From Pseudarthrobacter sp. fls2-241-R2A-127 (lineage in GTDB: Bacteria; Actinomycetota; Actinomycetes; Actinomycetales; Micrococcaceae), in the NCBI RefSeq assembly GCF_030209355.1, contig NZ_JARVSF010000012.1:62001-126000 (forward strand): a DNA stretch of 64,000 nt, in the 5' to 3' direction. The position numbers and the translations under genes are program-made. The notes beneath the pieces were generated by a model that saw only the letters and a list, made by a program, of their open reading frames with translations, was not told where the DNA came from and searched no databases. Shown piece by piece: positions 35,829-44,479 of the stretch (its first letter is position 1; the number at the start of each line of letters is the position of its first letter).

Positions 35829-37742
35829 ATGCAGAAGTACGTCAACGAGGACGAGGAAGCGCGCCAGTATGTGCTGTCCGCCTTGGCACGGGAACATGGC
35901 CTCGGCCTCGCAACGGATCCGGACTTCGACCGGAGGATGGCGGGGCATTTTCCCACCCTCCGCAGCCTGTTCCACTCCTTGTACGGCGACAGGAATGACT
36001 GGCTGGACCAGCTGACGGAGCTGGTCCTGCAATGCGCCCGGTCCTGGCAGGAGCGCTCCCCGGAACTGAAGGCCCTGGACTCCGAACGGGAGGCGGACCC
36101 GGACTGGTTCCAGTCCAACCGGATGCTCGGCGGCGTCTGCTACGTGGACCGCTACGCCGAACGCCTCGAAGGAGTCCGGACCCGCATCCCGTACTTTAAG
36201 GAACTGGGCCTGACCTACCTGCACCTCATGCCGTTGTTCCTGGCACCGGAGCCGCAATCGGACGGCGGGTACGCGGTGTCCAGCTACCGGGAAGTCAACC
36301 CGAGGCTGGGCACTATGGAGCAGCTGCGCTCCCTGGCAGCCGAACTGAGGGACAACGGCATCAGCCTGGTGGTGGACTTCATCTTCAACCACACCTCCGA
36401 CGAGCACGAGTGGGCGCGCAAGGCAGCCGCGGGGGATCCGGAATACAGCGACTACTACTGGATCTTCCCTGACCGCACCATGCCGGACGCGTTCGAGGCG
36501 AACGTGCGCGAGATCTTCCCCGAGAACCACGCGGGTTCCTTTATCCCGATGGAGGACGGCCGCTGGGTCTGGGCCACCTTCCACACCTACCAGTGGGACC
36601 TGAACTACTCCAATCCTGAGGTGTTCCGGGCCATGGCCGGCGAGATGCTGTTCCTGGCCAACCAGGGCGTGGACATCCTGCGCATGGATGCGGTGGCGTT
36701 CATCTGGAAGCAGTTGGGCACCCCGTGCGAGAACCTGCCCCAGGCGCACACGCTGCTGCGGGCTTTCAACGCCGTGTGCCGGCTGGCAGCGCCGGCCCTG
36801 CTGTTCAAGTCCGAGGCCATCGTGCACCCGGACGAGGTGGCGCTTTACATCGACCCCAAGGAATGCCAGCTTTCCTACAACCCGCTGCAGATGGCACTCA
36901 TCTGGGAATCCCTGGCCACCCGGGATGCCTCGCTCCTGGCCCAGGCACTGCACCGGCGCCACAACATCCCGGACGGCACAGCCTGGGTGAACTACGTCCG
37001 CAGCCATGACGATATCGGCTGGACCTTCGCGGACGAGGACGCCGCCGAACTGGGCATCAACGGCTTCGACCACCGCCGCTTCCTGAACTCCTTCTACGTC
37101 AACCGTTTCCCCGGCAGCTTCGCCCGCGGGGTCCCGTTCCAGGACAACCCCAAGACCGGTGACTGCCGGATTTCAGGCACGACGGCGTCGCTGTGCGGCA
37201 TGGAGGTTGACCCGGCCGAGGCGGTGGAACGGATCCTCCTGGCCCACTCGGTGCCGTTCAGCACCGGCGGCGTCCCGCTGCTGTACCTTGGCGACGAGGT
37301 GGGCCAGCTCAACGACTACGGCTACGCCTCCGAACCGGGCCACGGGGAGGACAGCCGCTGGGTGCACCGGCCCCATTTCCCGAAGGACCAGTACGCGCGC
37401 CGCCTGGACCCTGCTACCCCGGAGGGCGCGGTGCATGCGGGCCTGAAGCGGATGATCGAGGTGCGGGCCAACACCCCCGAATTTGCCGGGACCACGTTGA
37501 TCGACTTCGGCACCCACAACCGCTCCGTGCTCGGGTACCAGCGGCCGGGGGACGCGGAAGGCGGCAGCACTATCCTCGCGCTCGCCAATTTCAGCGACTC
37601 ACCCCAGACCGTGCCCGCGGAGACGTTCGGCGGGTACTCCCCTGCCGCCGTCGACCTTCTCTCCGAAGCAGCCCTGCAACTGGACGACGGCGTCACCCTC
37701 CTCCCCCGGCAGTATCTCTGGCTGCGCGTTACGCCGCAGTAA
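35829..37742 (+). CDS. Amylosucrase (GH13)
   Basis: A 637-residue GH13 enzyme that uses sucrose to build alpha-1,4-glucan and releases fructose. It lines up with the Neisseria amylosucrase one residue out of register: nucleophile Asp287 (LRMDAVAF), acid/base Glu329 (FKSEAIV), Asp394 (VRSHDDIGW). The pocket-closing salt-bridge pair is also kept as Asp145 (PQSDGGYAV) and Arg510 (GEDSRWVHRPHF). The N-terminal helical domain specific to amylosucrases is present (residues 1-90). The ATG at 35829 follows GCGGAAGGG. No signal peptide is seen. Family members without polymerase activity act as sucrose hydrolases, so product specificity is open. Confidence 0.9.
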   Translation: MQKYVNEDEEARQYVLSALAREHGLGLATDPDFDRRMAGHFPTLRSLFHSLYGDRNDWLDQLTELVLQCARSWQERSPELKALDSEREADPDWFQSNRMLGGVCYVDRYAERLEGVRTRIPYFKELGLTYLHLMPLFLAPEPQSDGGYAVSSYREVNPRLGTMEQLRSLAAELRDNGISLVVDFIFNHTSDEHEWARKAAAGDPEYSDYYWIFPDRTMPDAFEANVREIFPENHAGSFIPMEDGRWVWATFHTYQWDLNYSNPEVFRAMAGEMLFLANQGVDILRMDAVAFIWKQLGTPCENLPQAHTLLRAFNAVCRLAAPALLFKSEAIVHPDEVALYIDPKECQLSYNPLQMALIWESLATRDASLLAQALHRRHNIPDGTAWVNYVRSHDDIGWTFADEDAAELGINGFDHRRFLNSFYVNRFPGSFARGVPFQDNPKTGDCRISGTTASLCGMEVDPAEAVERILLAHSVPFSTGGVPLLYLGDEVGQLNDYGYASEPGHGEDSRWVHRPHFPKDQYARRLDPATPEGAVHAGLKRMIEVRANTPEFAGTTLIDFGTHNRSVLGYQRPGDAEGGSTILALANFSDSPQTVPAETFGGYSPAAVDLLSEAALQLDDGVTLLPRQYLWLRVTPQ

Positions 37743-37778
37743 TTGGAGCTGGCGCCGGGGCATGAAACCATACGGATC

Positions 37779-38633
37779 ATGGCCTCCAAGATTGCGTACC
37801 AGGGTGAGCCCGGCGCCAACTCCAATATCGCGTGTCAGCAGATGTTCCCGGACATGGAAAGCGTCCCGTGCGCCAGCTTCGAGGATGCCTTCGAGCTGGT
37901 GGCCAGCGGCGAGGCGGAACTGGCGATGATCCCCATCGAGAACTCCATCGCGGGCCGGGTGGCGGACATCCACATCCTGCTGCCGCAGTCCAACCTGCAG
38001 ATCGTGGGCGAATTCTTCCTGCCCATCCATTTCGACCTGCTGGGCATTCCGGGGAGCACCATTGACGGCGCCACGGAGGTCCACAGCCACATCCACGCGC
38101 TGGGCCAGTGCCGGAAGCTGATCCGCGAGCACGGACTCAAGCCCGTCATCGCCGGCGACACCGCCGGGTCCGCACGGGAAGTGGCCGAGTGGAACGATCC
38201 CCGCAAGCTCTCCCTCGCTCCCCCGCTGGCGGCGCAGATCTACGGCTTGGACGTGCTGGCCTCCCGGGTCGAGGACGACCCCTCCAACACCACCCGGTTC
38301 GTGGTCCTGGCCCGGGAAACGGCGCTGCCGGCCCGGGAGGAACTCCCCGGACCGGCAGTCACCAGCTTTGTGTTCCGCGTCCGCAACGTCCCCTCGGCCC
38401 TCTACAAGGCGCTGGGCGGCTTTGCCACCAACGGTGTGAACATGACCCGGCTGGAAAGCTACATGGTGGGCGACGAGTTCGCGGCCACCATGTTCATGGC
38501 GGATGTTGAAGCCCACCCCGAGGACCTGCCGCTGAAGCTGGCCCTCGAGGAACTGGACTTCTTCACCACCGAGGTGCGGATCCTCGGCGTGTACCCCGCG
38601 GCGGACTACCGGGCGGCGGCAGCCACCGCCTGA
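37779..38633 (+). CDS. pheA: Prephenate dehydratase
   Basis: A 284-residue monofunctional enzyme converting prephenate to phenylpyruvate in phenylalanine synthesis. It begins KIAYQGEPGANS and shows the catalytic-site IPIENSIAGRVADIH, HALGQCRKLI, and the DDPSNTTRFVVLAR segment with the essential Thr-Arg-Phe. A C-terminal ACT domain (SALYKALGGFATNGVNMTRLESY) would bind phenylalanine for feedback control. The ATG at 37779 gives the normal family start; an in-frame TTG at 37743 is possible. Its last 28 bases overlap, tail to tail, the end of the aromatic hydroxylase gene. Confidence 0.95.
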   Translation: MASKIAYQGEPGANSNIACQQMFPDMESVPCASFEDAFELVASGEAELAMIPIENSIAGRVADIHILLPQSNLQIVGEFFLPIHFDLLGIPGSTIDGATEVHSHIHALGQCRKLIREHGLKPVIAGDTAGSAREVAEWNDPRKLSLAPPLAAQIYGLDVLASRVEDDPSNTTRFVVLARETALPAREELPGPAVTSFVFRVRNVPSALYKALGGFATNGVNMTRLESYMVGDEFAATMFMADVEAHPEDLPLKLALEELDFFTTEVRILGVYPAADYRAAAATA

Positions 38634-40528
38634 GGGGGTGCCGCGGGGGCGGCCTGCAACAGCGGCGTGAAGAACGCGCCCAGCTCCGCGGTTGCGGTCA
38701 GCGGCAGGACATTGGCCACGTACTGGTCCGGGCGGACCACCACCACGGCGCCGTTGCGGTCCAGGCCGCGGAGGTCGAAAATGTCCGCCGTAGGATCCGT
38801 GGCGTACACCTTTTCGTAGTCGGTCAGCTTGAAGGGGCCCACCAGCGGCTTGAAGACAGCAGGCACGGCATTGATGTCGACGGCGGTGTGCGGCTGCTGG
38901 TAGATGACCTTCAGGTCGAACCACGCATCCGGGTCGGCGCCGGCAGGGGTGGCGGCCAGCGGGGACTCCGGGGAGTTGGCGAACCACTCCGCGAGCATGT
39001 CCGTGGCGGAGCTGGTGCCGGGCAGCGCGGCATCGGCGAAGACGTAGATCCGCCAGCGGCCGTCAGCGGTGGCATGGTGCCCCAGGTGGATGGGGTTGGT
39101 GTCCCCCACCCGCACCACGGGTGCCGACTTGAAGCGCTTCCCCACGGGGAAGCCGGTGGCCAGGTCCTGGTGGTCCGTGCTGCCAACGATCAGGGACGGC
39201 GTGTACTGGGTCATGAACCCGGCCGGGAACTCGGCGGTCTGCACGTAGAAATCTTCAAGGTCGGAAGGGTGCTCGAACTCCTCCGGCTTCTTGGCCATCA
39301 TGGTTGACCATTCCTTGTCGAAGTCGATCAGGTTCTTGGCCACCACCTGCCGCTCCTCCGAGTAGGTGGTCAGCAGGCTCTCCGGGCTGCGGCCTTCGAG
39401 CACGTGCCCCAGCTTCCAGGCGATGTTGAAGCCGTCCTGCATGGAGACGTTCATGCCCTGGCCTGCCTTGGCGCTGTGGGTGTGGCAAGCATCGCCGGTA
39501 ATGAAGACCCGCGGGGTCCGGGTGCCGCGCTCCTCCGGCAGGACGTCGTCGAACCTGTCCGTCAACCGGTGTCCCACCTCGTACACGCTGTGCCAGGCAA
39601 TGTTCCGCACGTCCAGGGTGTAGGGATGGAGGATCTCGTTGGCCTTGGCGATGATCTCCTCAATGGAGGTGTCGCGGACCGAGTGGTGGCTGTTGGGGTC
39701 GACCTCGCCCAGGTCCACGTACATGCGGAACAGGTGGCCGCCTTCGCGGGGAATGAGCAGGATGCTGCCCTTTTCGGCCTGGATGGCGCACTTAGTGCGG
39801 ATGTCCGGGAAGTCGGTGACGGCGAGGGTGTCCATCACTCCCCAGGCGTGGTTGGCCTGGTCGCCGGCCAGCGTACAGCCGATCGCCTGGCGCACTTTGC
39901 TGCGGGCGCCGTCGGCCCCCACCACGTACTTGGCCCGGACAATCCGCTCCTGGCCTTCGTTGGGTCCGGCCGTATGGCGGAGGGTCACGGTGACAGGGTA
40001 ATCGCCCTCGCCGGCAACTGTGAGGCCTTCGAAGTCGTAGCCGTAGTCGGGCTTAAGGCGCGTGGGCGAGTTGGCGGCAAATTCCGCGAAATAGTCCAGG
40101 ACGCGGGCCTGGTTGACAATCAGGTGCGGGAATTCGCTAATACCCATTTCGTCGTCGACGGCGCGGGCAGTCCGGATGATGTTCGCGTGGTTGGCGGGAT
40201 CCGGCTTCCAGAAGGCCATTTCGGTGATGCGGTACGCCTCGGCGATGATCCTTTCCGCGAAACCGAAGGCCTGGAACGTCTCCACGCTGCGGGCCTGAAT
40301 GCCGTCCGCCTGGCCGATGGCCAGCCTGCCGGGGCGCCGCTCGATGATGCGGGTGGTGACGCTGGGGAACATGGACAACTGCGCGGCGGCGAGCATACCC
40401 GCCGGGCCGGTGCCCACGATGAGCACGTCTACTTCGTCCGGAAGTTCCTCGGGGCGGTTAAGGCCGACGCCGACTGCCGGCTGGACACGGGGGTCACCGG
40501 ATACGTATCCGTGATGGTGGAACTGCAC
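38606..40528 (-). CDS. Single-component FAD aromatic hydroxylase (3-hydroxybenzoate 4-monooxygenase / phenol hydroxylase type)
   Basis: A 640-residue class A flavoprotein monooxygenase. The dinucleotide motif is VDVLIVGTGPAGMLAAAQL, the DG motif is VVGADGARSKVRQAIG, and the second FAD motif is VFITGDACHTHSAKAGQGMNVSMQDGFNIAWKL (span). The C-terminal thioredoxin-like domain after residue 460 is typical of the phenol hydroxylase and MobA group. The GTG at 40528 follows GAGGAAAG. It lies opposite the homoprotocatechuate operon, so a hydroxyphenylacetate that it turns into 3,4-dihydroxyphenylacetate is the likely substrate. By analogy with MobA, para-hydroxylation of 3-hydroxyphenylacetate fits well. 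That is inference; 3-hydroxybenzoate remains possible. Confidence 0.85.
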   Translation of the reverse strand: MQFHHHGYVSGDPRVQPAVGVGLNRPEELPDEVDVLIVGTGPAGMLAAAQLSMFPSVTTRIIERRPGRLAIGQADGIQARSVETFQAFGFAERIIAEAYRITEMAFWKPDPANHANIIRTARAVDDEMGISEFPHLIVNQARVLDYFAEFAANSPTRLKPDYGYDFEGLTVAGEGDYPVTVTLRHTAGPNEGQERIVRAKYVVGADGARSKVRQAIGCTLAGDQANHAWGVMDTLAVTDFPDIRTKCAIQAEKGSILLIPREGGHLFRMYVDLGEVDPNSHHSVRDTSIEEIIAKANEILHPYTLDVRNIAWHSVYEVGHRLTDRFDDVLPEERGTRTPRVFITGDACHTHSAKAGQGMNVSMQDGFNIAWKLGHVLEGRSPESLLTTYSEERQVVAKNLIDFDKEWSTMMAKKPEEFEHPSDLEDFYVQTAEFPAGFMTQYTPSLIVGSTDHQDLATGFPVGKRFKSAPVVRVGDTNPIHLGHHATADGRWRIYVFADAALPGTSSATDMLAEWFANSPESPLAATPAGADPDAWFDLKVIYQQPHTAVDINAVPAVFKPLVGPFKLTDYEKVYATDPTADIFDLRGLDRNGAVVVVRPDQYVANVLPLTATAELGAFFTPLLQAAPAAPPQAVAAAAR

Positions 40529-40553
40529 GGGCTTTCCTCACTTCGTTGTGGAT

Positions 40554-40606
40554 GATTATCGACTGAGTTTTCGTTCTATATAAGAACACACGATTCGATA
40601 ATCGAA
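40554..40606. promoter_or_regulatory. Palindromes in the hydroxylase/hpa divergent region
   Basis: GTTCTATATAAGAAC (40573-40587) has 5-base arms around an AT-rich centre. TTCGATAATCGAA (40594-40606) is a 6-base inverted repeat with one-base spacer, and its GATTATCGA half recurs at 40554-40562. They lie close upstream of the hydroxylase GTG and are candidate operators for a GntR-type regulator. Confidence 0.5.
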
Positions 40607-40696
40607 ACTATAAATCTGGCTTCCACTGTACGCCCGATGTGATCCGGGCGACAAGTACCGCTTCTCCGGCCCTCAAGATCCGCGCAAATCAAGGGG

Positions 40697-40738
40697 TTGA
40701 CGATCTTGCGGGGATGGGTGATAGTGATCGTATACGAT
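40697..40738 (+). promoter_or_regulatory. Promoter and operator of the homoprotocatechuate operon
   Basis: TTGACG (40697-40702) and GATAGT (40720-40725) are spaced by 17 bases. The perfect palindrome ATCGTATACGAT (40727-40738) covers the expected transcription start. This type of palindrome is common for FCD-type GntR repressors, and such a gene is the second in the operon. Confidence 0.7.
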
Positions 40739-40762
40739 TTCGTACCTGATGAGGAGAAGGTT

Positions 40763-42232
40763 TTGGAGCAGGTCAACGGCGACACCCTGGCAGCAGCACG
40801 CAAGGTGATCGCGGTGCACATCAACTACCCCAGCCGCGCGGCGCAACGCGGCCGCACCCCGGCCCAGCCGTCCTACTTCCTCAAGCCTTCCAGCTCCCTG
40901 GCACTGGGCGGAAGCCCCGTGGAGCGCCCGGCCGGCTGCGAGCTGCTCGGGTACGAGGGCGAGATCGCCTTGGTGATCGGCAAGGCCGCCCGCCGCGTGA
41001 GCATCGAGGACGCGTGGAGCCACGTTGCCGCCATTACCGCCAGCAACGACCTCGGCGTCTACGACCTGCGCTGGGCGGACAAGGGCTCCAACCTCCGGTC
41101 CAAGGGCGGCGACGGGTTCACCCCGGTGGGCCCGGCACTGATCCCGGCAGACGCCGTCGACCCTTCCAAACTGCGCATCCGTACCTGGCACAACGGTGAG
41201 CTGGTCCAGGACGACACCACCGAAGACCTGCTCTTCCCGTTCGCGCGGCTCGTCGCAGACCTGTCCCAGCTGCTCACCCTTGAAGAGGGCGACATTATCC
41301 TCACGGGCACCCCGGCCGGCGCCTCGGTCGCGACGCCGGGCGACGTCCTGGAAGTGGAAGTGGAGACGGTGGACGGCGGCCTCACCACGGGGCGGCTGGT
41401 CACCACGGTGGAGGAAGGCACGACGGCGTTCGCCGACTTTGGTGCCCGGCCCAAGGTGGATGACCTGCAGCGGGAGGAAGCCTACGGTTCCCGGGAAGCC
41501 GCGGGGCTTGCCGCCGTCGGGCCTGTCCTGACCCCGGAGCTGAAGGCCAAGCTCGAGTCCGTCGCCACCGCCACGCTGTCTTCCCAGATGCGCAAGCGCG
41601 GCCTTAACAACGTCAGCATCGACGGACTGCAGGCCACCCGCCCGGACCGCCGGGTGGTGGGCCTGGCCCGGACCCTGCGCTATGTCCCCAACCGCGAGGA
41701 TCTTTTCAAGACCCACGGCGGCGGCTTCAACGCCCAAAAGCGTGCCATCGACTCCGTGAATGAGGGCGAGATCCTGGTGATGGAGGCCCGGGGCGAAAAG
41801 GGCACCGGCACTGTGGGTGACATCCTGGCCCTCCGCGCCCAGGTGCGCGGCGCGGCAGCGATCATCACCGACGGCGGTGTCCGCGACTATTCCGCAGTGG
41901 CGGACCTGGAGATGCCCACGTACTTCGCCAACCCGCACCCCGCCGTGCTGGGCCGCCGCCACATCCCTTGGGACACGGACATTACCATCGCTTGCGGCGG
42001 AGCCACCGTGCAGCCCGGCGACATCATCGTGGCCGATTCCGATGGCATCCTGGTGATCCCGCCGGCCATCGCCGAAGAACTGGTGGCGGACTGCATCCAG
42101 CAGGAAAAGGAAGAGACCTTCATCTTCGAGATGGTCAAGCAGGGCAACAGCGTGGACGGCCTCTACCCCATGAACGCGGAGTGGCAGAGCCGCTACGCAG
42201 AGTGGGAACGAATGGGCGGGCAAGACCAATGA
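40763..42232 (+). CDS. hpaG: FAH-domain / RraA-like domain fusion in homoprotocatechuate pathway (HpaG-like)
   Basis: A 489-residue two-domain protein. Residues 1-225 form a fumarylacetoacetate hydrolase fold (PSYFLKPSSSLALGG, ELLGYEGEIALVIGKAARRV, NDLGVYDLRWADKGSN, LEEGDIILTGTPAGAS) like the N half of HpaG/HpcE. Residues 265-460 are an RraA / HMG-aldolase-like domain (TATLSSQMRKRGL, MEARGEKGTGTVGDILA, ITDGGVRDYSAV). In enteric HpaG both halves are FAH domains doing isomerisation and decarboxylation. RraA relatives decarboxylate 2-oxo acids, so the second domain may supply one step. The TTG at 40763 has GAGGAGAAGG before it; its stop overlaps the next ATG. Confidence 0.85.
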   Translation: MEQVNGDTLAAARKVIAVHINYPSRAAQRGRTPAQPSYFLKPSSSLALGGSPVERPAGCELLGYEGEIALVIGKAARRVSIEDAWSHVAAITASNDLGVYDLRWADKGSNLRSKGGDGFTPVGPALIPADAVDPSKLRIRTWHNGELVQDDTTEDLLFPFARLVADLSQLLTLEEGDIILTGTPAGASVATPGDVLEVEVETVDGGLTTGRLVTTVEEGTTAFADFGARPKVDDLQREEAYGSREAAGLAAVGPVLTPELKAKLESVATATLSSQMRKRGLNNVSIDGLQATRPDRRVVGLARTLRYVPNREDLFKTHGGGFNAQKRAIDSVNEGEILVMEARGEKGTGTVGDILALRAQVRGAAAIITDGGVRDYSAVADLEMPTYFANPHPAVLGRRHIPWDTDITIACGGATVQPGDIIVADSDGILVIPPAIAEELVADCIQQEKEETFIFEMVKQGNSVDGLYPMNAEWQSRYAEWERMGGQDQ

Positions 42233-42891
42233 CTGAGGCCACCATGGTTGCCGGCAGCAAATCCGAACAGGCCTACCAGGCCGTCAAGGCCCGGATCGTG
42301 GAAGGCACCTACACCCCCGGCTACCGGCTGGTGCTGGGCTCTATCGCCAAGGACCTGGGTTTCAGCGTGGTCCCGGTCCGTGAAGCCATCCGGCGGCTTG
42401 AGGCCGAGGGCCTGGTGACGTTCGAACGCAACGTCGGCGCCACCGTCGCCGGGATCGATCCCACCGAGTATCTGTACACCATGCAGACCCTCAGCATCGT
42501 GGAAGGTGCCGCGACGGCGATGTCCGCCCCGCTCATCGGCGCCGCGGATGTGGCCCGGGCCCGCGCCGTGAACGAAGAGATGCGCGACTGCCTGGACCAC
42601 TTCGATCCCGTACGGTTCACCCGGCTCAACCAGGACTTCCATTCCGTCTTGTTCGAGCACTGCCCCAACCCGCACATCCTGGACCTGGTGCACCGCGGCT
42701 GGAACCGGCTCGCGGCCATCCGGTCCTCCACCTTCCGCTTCGTCCCGGGCCGCGCCCGCGACTCGGTCGAGGAACACGAAAACCTGCTGAAGCTCATCGA
42801 AACCGGAGCCGACGCGGAACAGATCGAAAAAGCCGCCAGGCTCCACCGCTCCGCCACCCTGGACGCGTACCTGGCCCAGACCAACCACTGA
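42229..42891 (+). CDS. GntR-family (FCD) regulator within the hpa operon
   Basis: A 220-residue regulator. The winged helix is EQAYQAVKARIVEGTYTPGYRLVLGSIAKDLGFSVVPVREAIRRLEAEGLVTFE (about residues 13-66); an FCD ligand domain follows (RFTRLNQDFHSVLFEHCPNPHILDLV, SVEEHENLLKLIETGADAEQIEKAARLH). The ATG overlaps the stop of the HpaG-like gene (ATGA). Being cotranscribed with the pathway it probably represses the operon through the ATCGTATACGAT site, with a hydroxyphenylacetate-type inducer. Confidence 0.9.
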   Translation: MTEATMVAGSKSEQAYQAVKARIVEGTYTPGYRLVLGSIAKDLGFSVVPVREAIRRLEAEGLVTFERNVGATVAGIDPTEYLYTMQTLSIVEGAATAMSAPLIGAADVARARAVNEEMRDCLDHFDPVRFTRLNQDFHSVLFEHCPNPHILDLVHRGWNRLAAIRSSTFRFVPGRARDSVEEHENLLKLIETGADAEQIEKAARLHRSATLDAYLAQTNH

Positions 42892-42912
42892 CACCCAGTT
42901 AGGACTTCAACG

Positions 42913-44424
42913 ATGACGACCTCTGTAGAAACCTCGAAGCACTACGTTCCCGAGGACCTGCCCACCCATATCCAGCACTACATCAACGGCCAGTTCGTCG
43001 ACTCCGTGGGCGGCAAGACCTTCGACGTCCTGGATCCGGTGTCCAACCGCAACTACGCCACGGCCGCCGCCGGCCAGAAAGAGGACATCGACCTCGCCGT
43101 CGCCGCCGCCCGCGAAGCCTTCACCAACGGCCCCTGGCCGAGGATGAAGCCCCGCGAACGCGCCCGCGTCCTGAACAGGATCGCCGACGCGGTCGAAGCC
43201 CAGGAAGCACGCCTCGCCGAACTGGAAACCTTCGACACCGGCCTGCCCATCACCCAGGCCAAGGGCCAGGCCCTCCGCGCCGCCGAGAATTTCCGCTTCT
43301 TCGCGGACCTGATCGTGGCCCAGTTCGACGACGCCATGAAGGTCCCCGGCTCACAGATCAACTACGTGAACCGCAAGCCCATCGGCGTCGCCGGCCTCAT
43401 CACCCCCTGGAACACCCCGTTCATGCTTGAGTCCTGGAAGCTGGCTCCGGCGCTGGCCACCGGCAACACCGTGGTCCTCAAGCCGGCCGAGTTCACCCCG
43501 CTCTCGGCCTCCCTCTGGGCTACCATCTTCAAGGAAGCCGGCCTGCCGGACGGCGTCTTCAACCTGGTCAACGGCCTGGGCGAGGAAGCCGGCGACGCAC
43601 TCGTCAAGCACCCGGAAGTCCCGCTGATCTCCTTCACCGGCGAGACCACCACCGGGCAGACGATCTTCCGGAACGCCGCCACTAACCTCAAGGGCCTGTC
43701 CATGGAACTCGGCGGCAAGTCCCCCTGCGTCGTCTTCGCGGACGCCGACCTGGACGCCGCCATCGATTCGGCCCTGTTCGGCGTCTTCTCCCTCAACGGA
43801 GAACGCTGCACCGCCGGCTCCCGCATCCTCGTTGAGCGCGCCATCTACGACGAATTCTGCGAAAAGTACGCCGCCCGGGCCAAGAACATCGTGGTGGGCG
43901 ATCCCCACGATCCCAAGACCCAGGTTGGTGCCCTGGTCCACCCCGAGCACTACGAGAAAGTGGCCTCCTACGTGGAGATCGGCAAGTCCGAAGGCCGCCT
44001 CCTGGCCGGCGGCGGGCGCCCCGACCACCTGCCCGAAGGCAACTACATCGCACCCACGGTGTTTGCCGACGTCGCCCCTGACGCCCGGATCTTCCAGGAG
44101 GAAATCTTCGGACCCGTCGTGGCCATCACCCCGTTCGAGAACGACGACGAGGCCCTCGCCCTGGCCAACAACACCAAGTACGGCCTGGCCGCCTACATCT
44201 GGACCCAGAACCTCACCCGGGCCCACAACTTCTCCCAGAACGTCGAGGCCGGGATGGTGTGGCTGAACAGCCACAACGTCCGCGACCTGCGTACCCCGTT
44301 CGGCGGCGTCAAGGCCTCGGGCCTCGGCCACGAGGGCGGGTACCGCTCGATCGACTTCTACACCGACCAGCAGGCCGTGCACATCACGCTCGGCACCGTC
44401 CACACCCCCAAGTTCGGCGCCTAA
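42913..44424 (+). CDS. hpaE: 5-carboxymethyl-2-hydroxymuconate semialdehyde dehydrogenase
   Basis: A 503-residue NAD-dependent aldehyde dehydrogenase, the second step of the homoprotocatechuate meta pathway. ALDH hallmarks are the oxyanion Asn in ITPWNTPFML, the general base Glu in SMELGGKSP, and the catalytic Cys in NGERCTAGSR. The start ATG follows AGGAC, 21 bases after the GntR gene. The assignment to HpaE rests on position between hpaG- and hpaD-like genes and on overall likeness; ALDH paralogues are hard to tell apart by motif. Confidence 0.9.
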   Translation: MTTSVETSKHYVPEDLPTHIQHYINGQFVDSVGGKTFDVLDPVSNRNYATAAAGQKEDIDLAVAAAREAFTNGPWPRMKPRERARVLNRIADAVEAQEARLAELETFDTGLPITQAKGQALRAAENFRFFADLIVAQFDDAMKVPGSQINYVNRKPIGVAGLITPWNTPFMLESWKLAPALATGNTVVLKPAEFTPLSASLWATIFKEAGLPDGVFNLVNGLGEEAGDALVKHPEVPLISFTGETTTGQTIFRNAATNLKGLSMELGGKSPCVVFADADLDAAIDSALFGVFSLNGERCTAGSRILVERAIYDEFCEKYAARAKNIVVGDPHDPKTQVGALVHPEHYEKVASYVEIGKSEGRLLAGGGRPDHLPEGNYIAPTVFADVAPDARIFQEEIFGPVVAITPFENDDEALALANNTKYGLAAYIWTQNLTRAHNFSQNVEAGMVWLNSHNVRDLRTPFGGVKASGLGHEGGYRSIDFYTDQQAVHITLGTVHTPKFGA

Positions 44425-44479
44425 GCAAGCCGGCCGCCGTCGTACCTCCCAAGAACCCTTTCAAAGAAGAGAGACTCTA

